Shown: piece by piece, positions 7,302-15,209 of the stretch
Layout: each line of letters opens with the position of its first letter
How positions within the stretch are numbered: position 1 is the stretch's first letter
DNA from: Christensenella sp. UBA4636
GTDB lineage: Bacteria; Bacillota; Clostridia; Christensenellales; Borkfalkiaceae
Assembly: GCA_002405915.1 (NCBI GenBank)
Contig: DHMS01000043.1
Location: forward strand, 1-59,639
Direction of reading: 5' to 3'
Length of the DNA: 59,639 nucleotides
Made by a program: the position numbers and the translations under genes
The notes under the pieces: model-generated
What the model was told of the DNA's origin: nothing
Seen by the model: the letters and a program-made list of their open reading frames with translations, nothing else
The model's database searches: none

Positions 7302-10300
7302 ATGTATAAAAAAGTAGACGCTTCCCTTAACTTTTTAGACCGCGAAAAGGAAATCTTGAAGTTTTGGGACGAAGAAAAGGTTTTCGAACAGTCCATAAAA
7401 AACACCGAGGGCGGGCAAGAATTCACGTTTTACGACGGACCGCCAACGGCGAACGGCAAGCCGCACATAGGTCACGTTTTAACGCGCGTTATGAAGGACA
7501 TTTTCCCGCGTTACAAAACGATGAAGGGCATGCACGTTCTCCGCAAAGCCGGTTGGGATACGCACGGGCTTCCCGTCGAGCTTGAAATAGAAAAGAAGCT
7601 CGGGCTTGACGGCAAGCAGGATATCGAAAAGTACGGAATAGAACCGTTCATCGAAGAATGCAAAAAATCCGTCTGGAAGTATTCCAACGAATGGAAAGAA
7701 ATGAGCGAAAGGCTTGCGTACTGGGTAGACATGGAACACCCGTACGTTACTTACCATAACGATTACATCGAGTCCGTTTGGTGGGCTTTAAAGGAAATCG
7801 ACAAAAAAGGCTTATTATATAAAGGTTATAAAATCGTTCCGTACTGCCCGCGTTGCGGCACCGCGCTTGCAAGCCACGAAGTCGCGCAAGGGTACAAGGA
7901 CGTAAAGGAAAAATCGGTTTTCGTCAAATTCAAACTTAAAGGCGAAGATAAGTATTTTCTCGTTTGGACGACCACGCCCTGGACGCTCCCCTCTAACGTC
8001 GCGCTCTGTATGAACGCCAAAGAAAACTATGCGGAAATAGTATCGAACGGCGAAACGTATATACTTGCCGAAGCTCTTATCCCGACCCTTTTCGAAGAGG
8101 GAACATACGAAGTTAAGAGCGTGAAGAAAGGCGCGGACTACGAGTACACGGAATACGAGCCTATGTACGACTGCGCGCTCGGCTCCTTCCGCGAAAAGGC
8201 GTTTTACGTCACCAACGACGATTACGTCACGCTTACCGATGGTACGGGCATAGTCCATATCGCCCCGGCGTTCGGCGTCGACGACGGCAGAGTCGGTCAA
8301 AAATACAACCTTCCGTTCGTTCAAATGGTAGACGACCGCGGCAGATTTAAAGACGAAGTAACGCTTTATAAAGGCATGTTCGTCAAGGACGCGGACAAAC
8401 TTATTATAAAAGAATTGAAAGAAAGAAACGTTCTTTTCAAAGATATGCTTTACGAACACTCATATCCGCATTGCTGGCGTTGCGGCACTCCGCTTCTCTA
8501 CTACGCGCGTTCGAGCTGGTTCGTGAAAACGACGGCTGTAAAAGAACAACTTTTAAAATCCAACGATTCCGTAAACTGGATGCCCGAAACGATAAAGACG
8601 GGCAGAATGGGCAACTTCCTCGAAAACGTCGTCGACTGGGGGCTTTCGCGCGAAAGATACTGGGGAACGCCGCTTCCCGTGTGGGTATGCCCCGATTGCG
8701 GCAAGTACCACGTTATCGGCAGCCGCGCGGAACTCAGAGAAAAGTGCGGTTTAACCGAGGACGTAGAGCTTCACCGCCCGTTCCTTGATGAGCTTACCAT
8801 GACTTGCCCCCATTGCGGCGGCAAGATGAAGAGGGTAAAGGAAGTAATCGACTGCTGGTTCGACTCCGGCTCAATGCCCTTTGCGCAATTCCACTATCCG
8901 TTTGAAAACAAAGAGCTTTTCGAAAAGCACTTCCCCGCGGACTTCATCAGCGAAGCAATCGACCAAACAAGGGGTTGGTTCTACGTTCTTTTGACCATTT
9001 CGACCTTGCTTTTCGGCAAAGCGGCGTTCAAGAACTGTATAGTTTTGGGTCACGTCAACGACGAAAAGGGCTTGAAAATGAGTAAGCACCTCGGCAACGT
9101 AGTCGACCCGTGGACGGTACTTAACAAGCAAGGCGCGGACGCGGTAAGGTGGTATTTCTACACTTCTTCGGCTCCGTGGCTCCCGTCGAGGTTTTACGAA
9201 AAAGCCGTCAGCGAATGTCAAGCAAAATACATGGGTACGCTGTGGAACGCTTACGCATTCTTCGTGCTTTACGCCGAAATAGACAAATACGACCCGTCCA
9301 AATATACGCTTGACGACTGCAAGCTCACCGTAATGGATAAATGGCTTTTATCCAAGCTAAATTCGCTCGTTAAGGCTGTAGACGGATATCTTTCCGAATA
9401 CAAGACTTTCGAGGCGGCAAGGCTTATGCAGAGCTTCGTGGACGAGCTTTCCAACTGGTATATCCGCCGTTCGCGCGAGAGATACTGGGGCGAGGGCATG
9501 ACGGAAGACAAAAAAGCCGCTTACACCACGCTTTATACCGCGCTCGTAACTTTCGCGAAGGTCACGGCTCCTTTCACGCCGTTCATCGCCGAAAGCATTT
9601 ACCGTAACCTCGTGCCGGAGTTTTACAAAGACGCGCCCGAGTCGGTACATCTCTGTGCTTTCCCGACGGCGGACGAAAAGTATATCGATACCGAGCTTGA
9701 AGCGAACATGGAAGAGGTTGAGGACATCGTAGTCCTCGGCAGAGCGGCGAGAAACGCTTCGCAGATAAAGAACCGTCAACCGCTGCAAAAACTTTACTTC
9801 TCCGTGGGCGGCGGCAAACCGCTTGCGGGCGAATTCTACGAGATAGCGCAAGGCGAACTCAACGTAAAAGAATTCGAAGTTTTGACCGACGCGACCGACT
9901 TTATTTCTTATAAGATTAAGCCGCAGCTCAAAACGCTCGGACCCAAGTACGGCTCGCTTTTGGGTAAAATCAGGGCTTACTTCGAAACTTGCGACGCTTC
10001 CGAAGTCGTAAAAACGGTCAGAAGAGGCGAAGTTTACAAAATAACTTTCGACGACAAGGTTGTCGAACTCACCGAGGACGATTTGCTCGTTTCCACCGAA
10101 AGCAAGGAGGGCTACGTTTCGGCAAGCGAAAACGGCAACACAGTCGTTCTCGACGTAACGCTTACGCCCGAACTTATCTACGAGGGAATAGAGCGCGAAA
10201 TCATTTCCAAGATACAGAACATGCGCAAGGAAGCGGGCTTTGTCGTAACCGACAGAATAGCCGTGACTTATCAAGCCGACGGCGAAGTTTTGAAAACTCT

Positions 10301-10430
10301 TGAAACGCGTAAAGACGGCATAAAGAAAGCCGTGCTTGCCGAAACTTACGAGAACGCCGAGCCACAAGGCTTTGTCAAAGAACTCGACGTAAACGGCGAA
10401 AAAGCTATCGTCGGCGTAAAAAAGATTTAA
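7302..10430 (+). CDS. ileS: Isoleucyl-tRNA synthetase, long (eukaryote-like) type
   Basis: 1042 residues. The class I signature PHIGH is near residue 50 and KMSKH is at 592-596. The editing (CP1) domain lies between them, with WTTTPWTLPSN. Cysteine pairs (CPRCG, CWRCG, CPDCG, CPHCGG) may bind zinc. Length, the opening YKKVDASLNFLDREKEIL and HGLPVELEIEKKLG match the long IleRS group (type 2), which is often intrinsically mupirocin-tolerant. That property is known for the group and is not shown here. It charges tRNA-Ile with isoleucine and is controlled by the T-box directly upstream. The ribosome binding site is AAAGGAG. The two RNA-modification genes downstream (13 bp, then an overlap) are probably in the same transcript. 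Confidence 0.97.
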   Translation: MYKKVDASLNFLDREKEILKFWDEEKVFEQSIKNTEGGQEFTFYDGPPTANGKPHIGHVLTRVMKDIFPRYKTMKGMHVLRKAGWDTHGLPVELEIEKKLGLDGKQDIEKYGIEPFIEECKKSVWKYSNEWKEMSERLAYWVDMEHPYVTYHNDYIESVWWALKEIDKKGLLYKGYKIVPYCPRCGTALASHEVAQGYKDVKEKSVFVKFKLKGEDKYFLVWTTTPWTLPSNVALCMNAKENYAEIVSNGETYILAEALIPTLFEEGTYEVKSVKKGADYEYTEYEPMYDCALGSFREKAFYVTNDDYVTLTDGTGIVHIAPAFGVDDGRVGQKYNLPFVQMVDDRGRFKDEVTLYKGMFVKDADKLIIKELKERNVLFKDMLYEHSYPHCWRCGTPLLYYARSSWFVKTTAVKEQLLKSNDSVNWMPETIKTGRMGNFLENVVDWGLSRERYWGTPLPVWVCPDCGKYHVIGSRAELREKCGLTEDVELHRPFLDELTMTCPHCGGKMKRVKEVIDCWFDSGSMPFAQFHYPFENKELFEKHFPADFISEAIDQTRGWFYVLLTISTLLFGKAAFKNCIVLGHVNDEKGLKMSKHLGNVVDPWTVLNKQGADAVRWYFYTSSAPWLPSRFYEKAVSECQAKYMGTLWNAYAFFVLYAEIDKYDPSKYTLDDCKLTVMDKWLLSKLNSLVKAVDGYLSEYKTFEAARLMQSFVDELSNWYIRRSRERYWGEGMTEDKKAAYTTLYTALVTFAKVTAPFTPFIAESIYRNLVPEFYKDAPESVHLCAFPTADEKYIDTELEANMEEVEDIVVLGRAARNASQIKNRQPLQKLYFSVGGGKPLAGEFYEIAQGELNVKEFEVLTDATDFISYKIKPQLKTLGPKYGSLLGKIRAYFETCDASEVVKTVRRGEVYKITFDDKVVELTEDDLLVSTESKEGYVSASENGNTVVLDVTLTPELIYEGIEREIISKIQNMRKEAGFVVTDRIAVTYQADGEVLKTLETRKDGIKKAVLAETYENAEPQGFVKELDVNGEKAIVGVKKI

Positions 10431-10442
10431 CGGAAAATATTT

Positions 10443-11300
10443 ATGCTTATAGCGGATAAATGGAAAGACTATTCCGTGATAGCCACGGGCGACGGGTACA
10501 AGTTAGAGCGGTGGAAGGATATAATTCTTCTCCGCCCCGACCCGCAGGTTATCTGGAAAAGTTCGATTGATTTGTTTTCCTATCCCGTCCACGCGCGCTA
10601 CACTCGCAGCGACAAAGGGGGCGGCGGCTGGGAATACTTCAAAAAAGTTCCCGAGGACTGGGTTATATCCTACGGCGCGCTTAAATTCAAGGTTAAGCCT
10701 ATGGGGTTTAAGCACACGGGGCTTTTCCCGGAACAAGCCGCAAACTGGGATAAAATGACGGCTCTTATCAAAAACGCCGGCAGACCTATCTCCGTTTTGA
10801 ACCTTTTCGCTTACACCGGCGGGGCGACGTGCGCATGCCTTAACGCGGGCGCGTCCGTCTGCCATGTGGACGCAAGCAAGGGTATGGTAGAACGCGCGGG
10901 CGAAAACGTAAGGCTTTCGGGGCTTGGCGACAAACCCGTCAGATTCATTATCGACGATTGCGTAAAATTCGTCAGGCGCGAAATAAAGCGCGGCAGAAGA
11001 TACGACGCAATCATTATGGACCCGCCGAGCTACGGCAGAGGACCTAACGGCGAAATGTGGAAAATCGAGGACCAGCTTTACGACCTCGTTAAACTCTGCT
11101 CCGAGGTTTTGAGCGACAATCCGTTGTTTTTCCTTATAAACAGCTACACCACGGGGCTTCAGCCGTGCGTACTGAAAAACGTGCTTACGCTTGCGGTTGC
11201 AAACGGGCGCGGCAGAATAGAAGCCTACGAAGTGGGTTTGCCGACGGAAGAGGGCATAGCCCTGCCGTGCGGCGCGGGAGGAATTTTCATCAATGACTAA
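10443..11300 (+). CDS. Class I SAM-dependent rRNA methyltransferase (RlmI-like)
   Basis: 285 residues. The SAM-binding motif VLNLFAYTGGATCACLNAGA is at about residues 118-137, followed by the acidic loop VDASKGM and the catalytic-type motif IIMDPPSYGRG, all typical of the PF10672 / RlmI-like family that methylates cytosine C5 in 23S rRNA. An N-terminal segment of about 100 residues before the Rossmann fold may be a reduced RNA-binding part; no clear PUA domain is seen. It begins 13 bp after ileS and overlaps the pseudouridine synthase gene by 8 bp, so the two are translationally coupled. The exact base modified cannot be told from sequence. Confidence 0.85.
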   Translation: MLIADKWKDYSVIATGDGYKLERWKDIILLRPDPQVIWKSSIDLFSYPVHARYTRSDKGGGGWEYFKKVPEDWVISYGALKFKVKPMGFKHTGLFPEQAANWDKMTALIKNAGRPISVLNLFAYTGGATCACLNAGASVCHVDASKGMVERAGENVRLSGLGDKPVRFIIDDCVKFVRREIKRGRRYDAIIMDPPSYGRGPNGEMWKIEDQLYDLVKLCSEVLSDNPLFFLINSYTTGLQPCVLKNVLTLAVANGRGRIEAYEVGLPTEEGIALPCGAGGIFIND

Positions 11301-12003
11301 AGAAGATTTGGTAGTTTTATACGAGGACAATCACATAATCGTCGTTTTCAAGCCGCAGAACGTTCCGTGCTGCGAAGATACGACGGGGGATAAAGACCTC
11401 ATTACAGTGATAAAGGAATATATTAAGGAAAAGTATAATAAGCCCGGCAACGTTTACGTAGGCTTGGTTCATAGGCTTGACCGCGTTACGGGCGGCGTAA
11501 TGGTTTACGCTAAAAGCTCCAAGGCGGCGGCAAGGCTCTCCGAGCAAATGCGCGAGGGCGATTTTTCCAAAAAGTACCTTACGGTGCTTGTCGGCAGTCC
11601 TAAGGAAAAGCGCGGAATATGGACGGATTACATGAAAAAGAACACCGTCAACAATATGGTTTACGTCTGCCCGTCCACGGTTGAGGGTGCAAAGCGCGCG
11701 GAACTCGAATACCGCGTTATAGACGAAAAGAAAGGCTTATCGCTCGTGATGATAGAATTGCACACGGGCAGAACGCACCAGATACGCGTTCAAAGCTCGT
11801 CGCGCGGCACGCCCGTTTACGGCGATATGCGTTACGGCGGCGAAAAAGCCGTTAAAGGTCGCATAGCTTTGTGGGCGGCTTCCCTTTCGTTTTCTCACCC
11901 CGTGTCCAAAGAGCGACTTACGTTCAAGGTCTTTCCGCCCGTCGAAAACGCGCCGTGGAAGTACTTCGACATAACGGACGACGTTCTCGTTTACGACAAA
12001 TAA
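11293..12003 (+). CDS. RluA-family pseudouridine synthase
   Basis: 236 residues. It has the family signature GLVHRLDRVTGGVMVYAK with the catalytic Asp in HRLDR, and the RNA-binding motif ELHTGRTHQIRVQ. RluA-type enzymes convert specific uridines of 23S rRNA or tRNA to pseudouridine. There is no N-terminal S4 domain, unlike RluC or RluD, so it belongs to the short RluA-like group. The substrate position is not predictable here. The start ATG lies inside the preceding methyltransferase gene, with GGAGG upstream. It is the last gene before a new promoter at 12077. Confidence 0.92.
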   Translation: MTKEDLVVLYEDNHIIVVFKPQNVPCCEDTTGDKDLITVIKEYIKEKYNKPGNVYVGLVHRLDRVTGGVMVYAKSSKAAARLSEQMREGDFSKKYLTVLVGSPKEKRGIWTDYMKKNTVNNMVYVCPSTVEGAKRAELEYRVIDEKKGLSLVMIELHTGRTHQIRVQSSSRGTPVYGDMRYGGEKAVKGRIALWAASLSFSHPVSKERLTFKVFPPVENAPWKYFDITDDVLVYDK

Positions 12004-12076
12004 CCACTTTTTTACGTTATTTTTATAAAAATAACGGCAAATTTTCAAAAAAAACTTTATAGGCGTTAAAGAAGTC

Positions 12077-12105
12077 TTGACAAAACGCCCGTAAAGTCGT
12101 AAAAT
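12077..12105 (+). promoter_or_regulatory. Strong consensus promoter
   Basis: TTGACA (12077-12082), 17 bp, TAAAAT (12100-12105), followed 40 bp later by the ribosome binding site AGGAG of the gene at 12161. Confidence 0.75.
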
Positions 12106-12160
12106 TAAGAGGATTACAAGCGGGATGTTATGCCCGCACACTTTTAGGAGTATGGCTCAC

Positions 12161-13522
12161 ATGAAACGCAAAACTATTTTCAGCCTTGCAGTTTTACTTA
12201 TAATTGCAATTTGCTTCACGTTCGTTCCCGTAACGACAGCCGCCAACGCGGAGGGCGACCCGATTGTTAAAATCATGGGTTACAAGTATACCGCCGAATA
12301 CCTTTTGAAAGAATTCGGTATAGTCGCGGAAGAAGATAAGGATATCTTAGAGGGCGACAGAACGGTTACTTACCGTTGGACCAAAGACAAAGACGGTAAC
12401 GCCGTTGCGGAAGTTACCGGCGACGACAATAAAGACAAGGAAGCCTATTTAAAGACCCTTACCAAGGATACCGACGAAGTCGAATTTCTTGCGGAGGGTA
12501 CCTATACTTTCACTGTTAAAAACGGCGAAACGGTAGAAAAAACCGTCGAAGTTTTGACTAAGCATTACGAGGACGTCGACGAAGTTGACGTTTCTTACGA
12601 TATCGCCAAAATCGCCGATTTTCAGAAGCAAGTAACGGAAGCCGCCAAGAATAAAAAGACGGGCGACAGCTTCGCGCTTTCCGATATCGAATTAAACGAC
12701 GTAACCGGTATGTCGTCTATCGTTAAGAGCAAATACTTCGCTTATGACGACCTTGACGCGACCATCCATTACTGCGTACCCGGTTCTTCCACCTATTCCA
12801 CCACTTCGTCAAGCTCCTTTAAGCTCGACAAAGTCGGCACTTACTCGTTCTACGTTACTTACGTTTGCCCCAACCCGGCGGGCGCGCTTAACACGGACGA
12901 GCTTGTAGAAGGCGAGGGCGGCTGGTATAAAAAGGACGACGACGGCAACGCTATCGGCGACGTTGTTATCCCGACTTTCAAGTTCGAAGTCGGCACTTCT
13001 ACCAACCCGCAAATCACTATTAACAATACAAAACAGGCTTATCTCAACCTCGAATACACCAAAGTAAGCGACTGCTTCACGATTACGGCTACCGATTATG
13101 AGTCGGAGTACAGCCTTTACTTTACTACAGAATTAGTAGAGTATACCGAGGGCGAATCGACCGAAGCTTACCTTGCAAAAATCAAAGCGGCAGATGGCTT
13201 TAAAGAACTCACGGAAGAGGACGATTACGCTAAATTCAAAACGGGTTCGCTCACCTTTACGCCCGATACCAAAGGTTACTATTACGTAGGGCTTCGCGTC
13301 GTAGACGCTTACAACATGGAGGATAACGTAATTTCCAAACCCATCGACTGCACCAAGGAATTCACGAGAGTTAAAACGGAAAGAGAATTCTTCAAGTACA
13401 ACACTACTTCCGTTATATTCCTTTCGATAAGCGCGGCATGCTTTATCGCAATCATCGTTCTTTTGTGCATCAAGCCGAAGGAAGAAGTCAAACTCGAAAC
13501 CAAATCCGGTTCCAAAAACTGA
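12161..13522 (+). CDS. Secreted, C-terminally membrane-anchored protein of unknown function
   Basis: About 453 residues from the ATG at 12161. This start is chosen because GGAG at 12147-12150 is 10 nt upstream; the in-frame ATGs at 12125 and 12152 are badly placed. The N-terminus (KRKTIFSLAVLLIIAICF, then TTAANAEG) is a cleavable signal peptide. Near the C-terminus SVIFLSISAACFIAIIVLL is a single transmembrane anchor followed by a charged cytoplasmic tail. The long outside part is acidic and rich in Thr, Tyr and beta-type segments such as GTYTFTVKNG and GTYSFYVTYV, suggesting several Ig-like beta domains. No catalytic motif is seen. A good terminator follows. Confidence 0.7.
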   Translation: MKRKTIFSLAVLLIIAICFTFVPVTTAANAEGDPIVKIMGYKYTAEYLLKEFGIVAEEDKDILEGDRTVTYRWTKDKDGNAVAEVTGDDNKDKEAYLKTLTKDTDEVEFLAEGTYTFTVKNGETVEKTVEVLTKHYEDVDEVDVSYDIAKIADFQKQVTEAAKNKKTGDSFALSDIELNDVTGMSSIVKSKYFAYDDLDATIHYCVPGSSTYSTTSSSSFKLDKVGTYSFYVTYVCPNPAGALNTDELVEGEGGWYKKDDDGNAIGDVVIPTFKFEVGTSTNPQITINNTKQAYLNLEYTKVSDCFTITATDYESEYSLYFTTELVEYTEGESTEAYLAKIKAADGFKELTEEDDYAKFKTGSLTFTPDTKGYYYVGLRVVDAYNMEDNVISKPIDCTKEFTRVKTEREFFKYNTTSVIFLSISAACFIAIIVLLCIKPKEEVKLETKSGSKN

Positions 13523-13535
13523 AATTATCCGATTA

Positions 13536-13560
13536 AAAAGAGCCGCAAGGCTCTTTTTTC
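13536..13560 (+). terminator. Terminator
   Basis: AAGAGCC, loop GCAA, GGCTCTT and a T-run, 14 nt after the stop codon of the anchored surface protein. Confidence 0.85.
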
Positions 13561-13568
13561 GTGTCTAA

Positions 13569-13602
13569 AACTTTCAATTTTCAACTTTCAACTTTCAATT
13601 TG
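13569..13602. repeat. Heptamer repeat (AACTTTC/AATTTTC type)
   Basis: Four tandem 7-8 nt units of the form (T)CAACTTT/CAATTTT. The same family occurs at 46021-46122, 52980-52997, 53153-53211 and 53296-53320. Confidence 0.7.
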
Positions 13603-13614
13603 TTCCTCGTTTGC

Positions 13615-13643
13615 TTGCATTGTTCGTTATTTTATTGTATACT
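13615..13643 (+). promoter_or_regulatory. Promoter of the membrane-protein gene
   Basis: TTGCAT (13615-13620), 17 bp, TATACT (13638-13643). The ribosome binding site AAGGTGA precedes the ATG at 13696. Confidence 0.6.
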
Positions 13644-13695
13644 TAATAATATAAAGCTCGATTGTTGCGAGCAAAACAAAACAAGGTGAAAAACA

Positions 13696-14634
13696 ATGTT
13701 TTTAAAGAACGCATTCAGATTGTTCGTAAATAATATAAATTTGTCGCTTAAAACGGTGCTGTACAGGCTTGTCGTTACCGTTCTTTCGTTTGTCGCGATT
13801 GCCGCGGTCTGTAAAGGTCCGCTTGACGTTATCGTGAAAAGCGAAGCTTTTAAAAATTTTCTCGAAAACATAAACGCAACGCTCCACGCGTTTATCAGCG
13901 GAAAGTTTGCCGAAACGGCGAACATAAAGGACAGTTTTACGTCGCTCGTCGAATTCATAAGCGCGCATATGTCCGAAATACGCCTTGCGCTCGTGCTTGT
14001 AGGGGTGATTTTGTTTATCCGTTCGTACTTGCTCGGTATCTGTAATTACGTCGTGTGCTACGTCTTAAACGGCTACATGTCCACTATTTCGCGCTTGCCT
14101 TTTTTGCGCGGAATAATCGGCACAATTGCGAGGAGTTCGGTTTTCGAACTTGCCTATACGCTTGCAAAAGCCATTTTTATAGCGATAGCGGTCGCCGCCG
14201 CAATTCTATTTATCGTTTACACAACGAGCTTTCTCTTTATCTTCTCGTTCATAATCGGCATTTGGATTGTCGTGCTTGCCGTGTCGCTCTTCCTTTCGTT
14301 CACGGTGACTGTTCGCCCGAGCGTCGTCAACGGCAAAAAAATCAACGAATCTTTCAACTTTAAGCTTGACGGCAAAACGAGCGTAAGCATTTTCGCTTCT
14401 TACGTTTTCGCAATAATAATCAGCGTTGCGTTGAACGTCGGCATGCTCTATTCCACTCTCGGCGCGGGGCTTTTCGTATCGCTCCCCGCGACTTACGTTT
14501 TCTTCATGGCGTTCCAACTTGCGGTCTTTTACTCCGCCGACGGCAGAAAATACTTCATCGATTACGACACAATTATCACCCCCAAAAAGCTCCGCAACGA
14601 GGACGACAAGCTTTTAAACGAAGTCGAAATGTAA
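13696..14634 (+). CDS. Multi-pass membrane protein of unknown function
   Basis: 312 residues with about six hydrophobic spans: residues about 20-38, 92-112, 115-135, 155-178, 180-203 and 234-275 (the last probably two spans). A soluble loop lies at about 45-88, and the C-terminal tail is charged and cytoplasmic (DYDTIITPKKLRNEDDKL). There is no transporter signature, ATPase motif or catalytic residue pattern that I recognise. It has its own promoter and a strong terminator, so it appears to be a single-gene unit. Proximity to the unknown anchored surface protein could mean a shared envelope role, but nothing in the sequence shows this. Confidence 0.65.
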   Translation: MFLKNAFRLFVNNINLSLKTVLYRLVVTVLSFVAIAAVCKGPLDVIVKSEAFKNFLENINATLHAFISGKFAETANIKDSFTSLVEFISAHMSEIRLALVLVGVILFIRSYLLGICNYVVCYVLNGYMSTISRLPFLRGIIGTIARSSVFELAYTLAKAIFIAIAVAAAILFIVYTTSFLFIFSFIIGIWIVVLAVSLFLSFTVTVRPSVVNGKKINESFNFKLDGKTSVSIFASYVFAIIISVALNVGMLYSTLGAGLFVSLPATYVFFMAFQLAVFYSADGRKYFIDYDTIITPKKLRNEDDKLLNEVEM

Positions 14635-14660
14635 AATATCGAAGACAGAAAAAATAAAGG

Positions 14661-14700
14661 ATATCCACCCGGCTATTTAGATGCCTGTGGATATTTTTTT
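14661..14700 (+). terminator. Terminator
   Basis: ATATCCAC (14661-14668) pairs with GTGGATAT (14687-14694) and is followed by T7. Confidence 0.85.
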
Positions 14701-14710
14701 GTGAGCGTTA

Positions 14711-14729
14711 TTTAGATAAATTATCTAAA
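14711..14729. promoter_or_regulatory. Candidate operator upstream of the fatty-acid/PKS-like operon
   Basis: TTTAGATAA, one base, TTATCTAAA: a perfect 9-bp inverted repeat of a size usual for MarR or TetR family dimers. It does not match the FapR consensus. It lies 213 bp before acpP. The rest of the 308-bp gap (14730-14941) is AT-rich, shows no convincing -35/-10 pair, and has a possible hairpin at 14873-14908 (TCGGCA/TGCCGA). Confidence 0.5.
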
Positions 14730-14941
14730 AATTTCGACAGAATGCGGAAAAATGCGGAAAAATTCGATTAAATAAGCGAAAATTAAGTGAAATCGGATTG
14801 AAAAAGCGTAAAAAACTTTTAAAAATTTGCAAAGTTAATTTTCAGTTTATATTTCTATGCGATAATCCTTTCGTCGGCAGGGGCGGACTATGCTTTTTAT
14901 GCCGAAAATAAAATCGATTATATATAAGGAGTACATATCCA

Positions 14942-15193
14942 ATGTTAGACGTAAACAAAGTAAAAGAAACCTTGAAAGACGTAATAGTAGACAGACTCGG
15001 CGTTGAAGCCGACATTTTGAACTACGATACCCAACTTTTCGGCGACGGCGAAATCGGTCTCGATTCCATAGACTCGCTCGAAATCATCTCCGCGGTTGAC
15101 GACGAATACGGCGTTAACATGACGGGCGTCGGCAAAGAAAACTTCTACAATATCGACGCTATCGCGGCGTACGTTGTCGCTCACGCCGAATAA
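14942..15193 (+). CDS. acpP: Acyl carrier protein
   Basis: 83 residues, the usual ACP size, acidic. The phosphopantetheine attachment motif is GLDSIDSLEI with Ser42. The following sequence (ISAVDDEYGVNM) fits helix II-III of type II ACPs. The phosphopantetheine arm carries growing acyl chains between enzymes of the operon. The region around the Ser reads DSID rather than the DSLD of housekeeping Gram-positive ACPs, a small difference also seen in dedicated ACPs. The ribosome binding site is AAGGAG. It is the first gene of the operon and stands 16 bp before the ketosynthase fusion. Whether it is the only ACP of the cell cannot be known from this window. Confidence 0.92.
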   Translation: MLDVNKVKETLKDVIVDRLGVEADILNYDTQLFGDGEIGLDSIDSLEIISAVDDEYGVNMTGVGKENFYNIDAIAAYVVAHAE

Positions 15194-15209
15194 TAGGTAG
15201 GTTTAGACG

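Noticed and set aside
14711..14729. FapR or FabT operator
   Set aside because: The palindrome TTTAGATAA-N-TTATCTAAA does not match the FapR consensus, and no FabT gene is in the operon.
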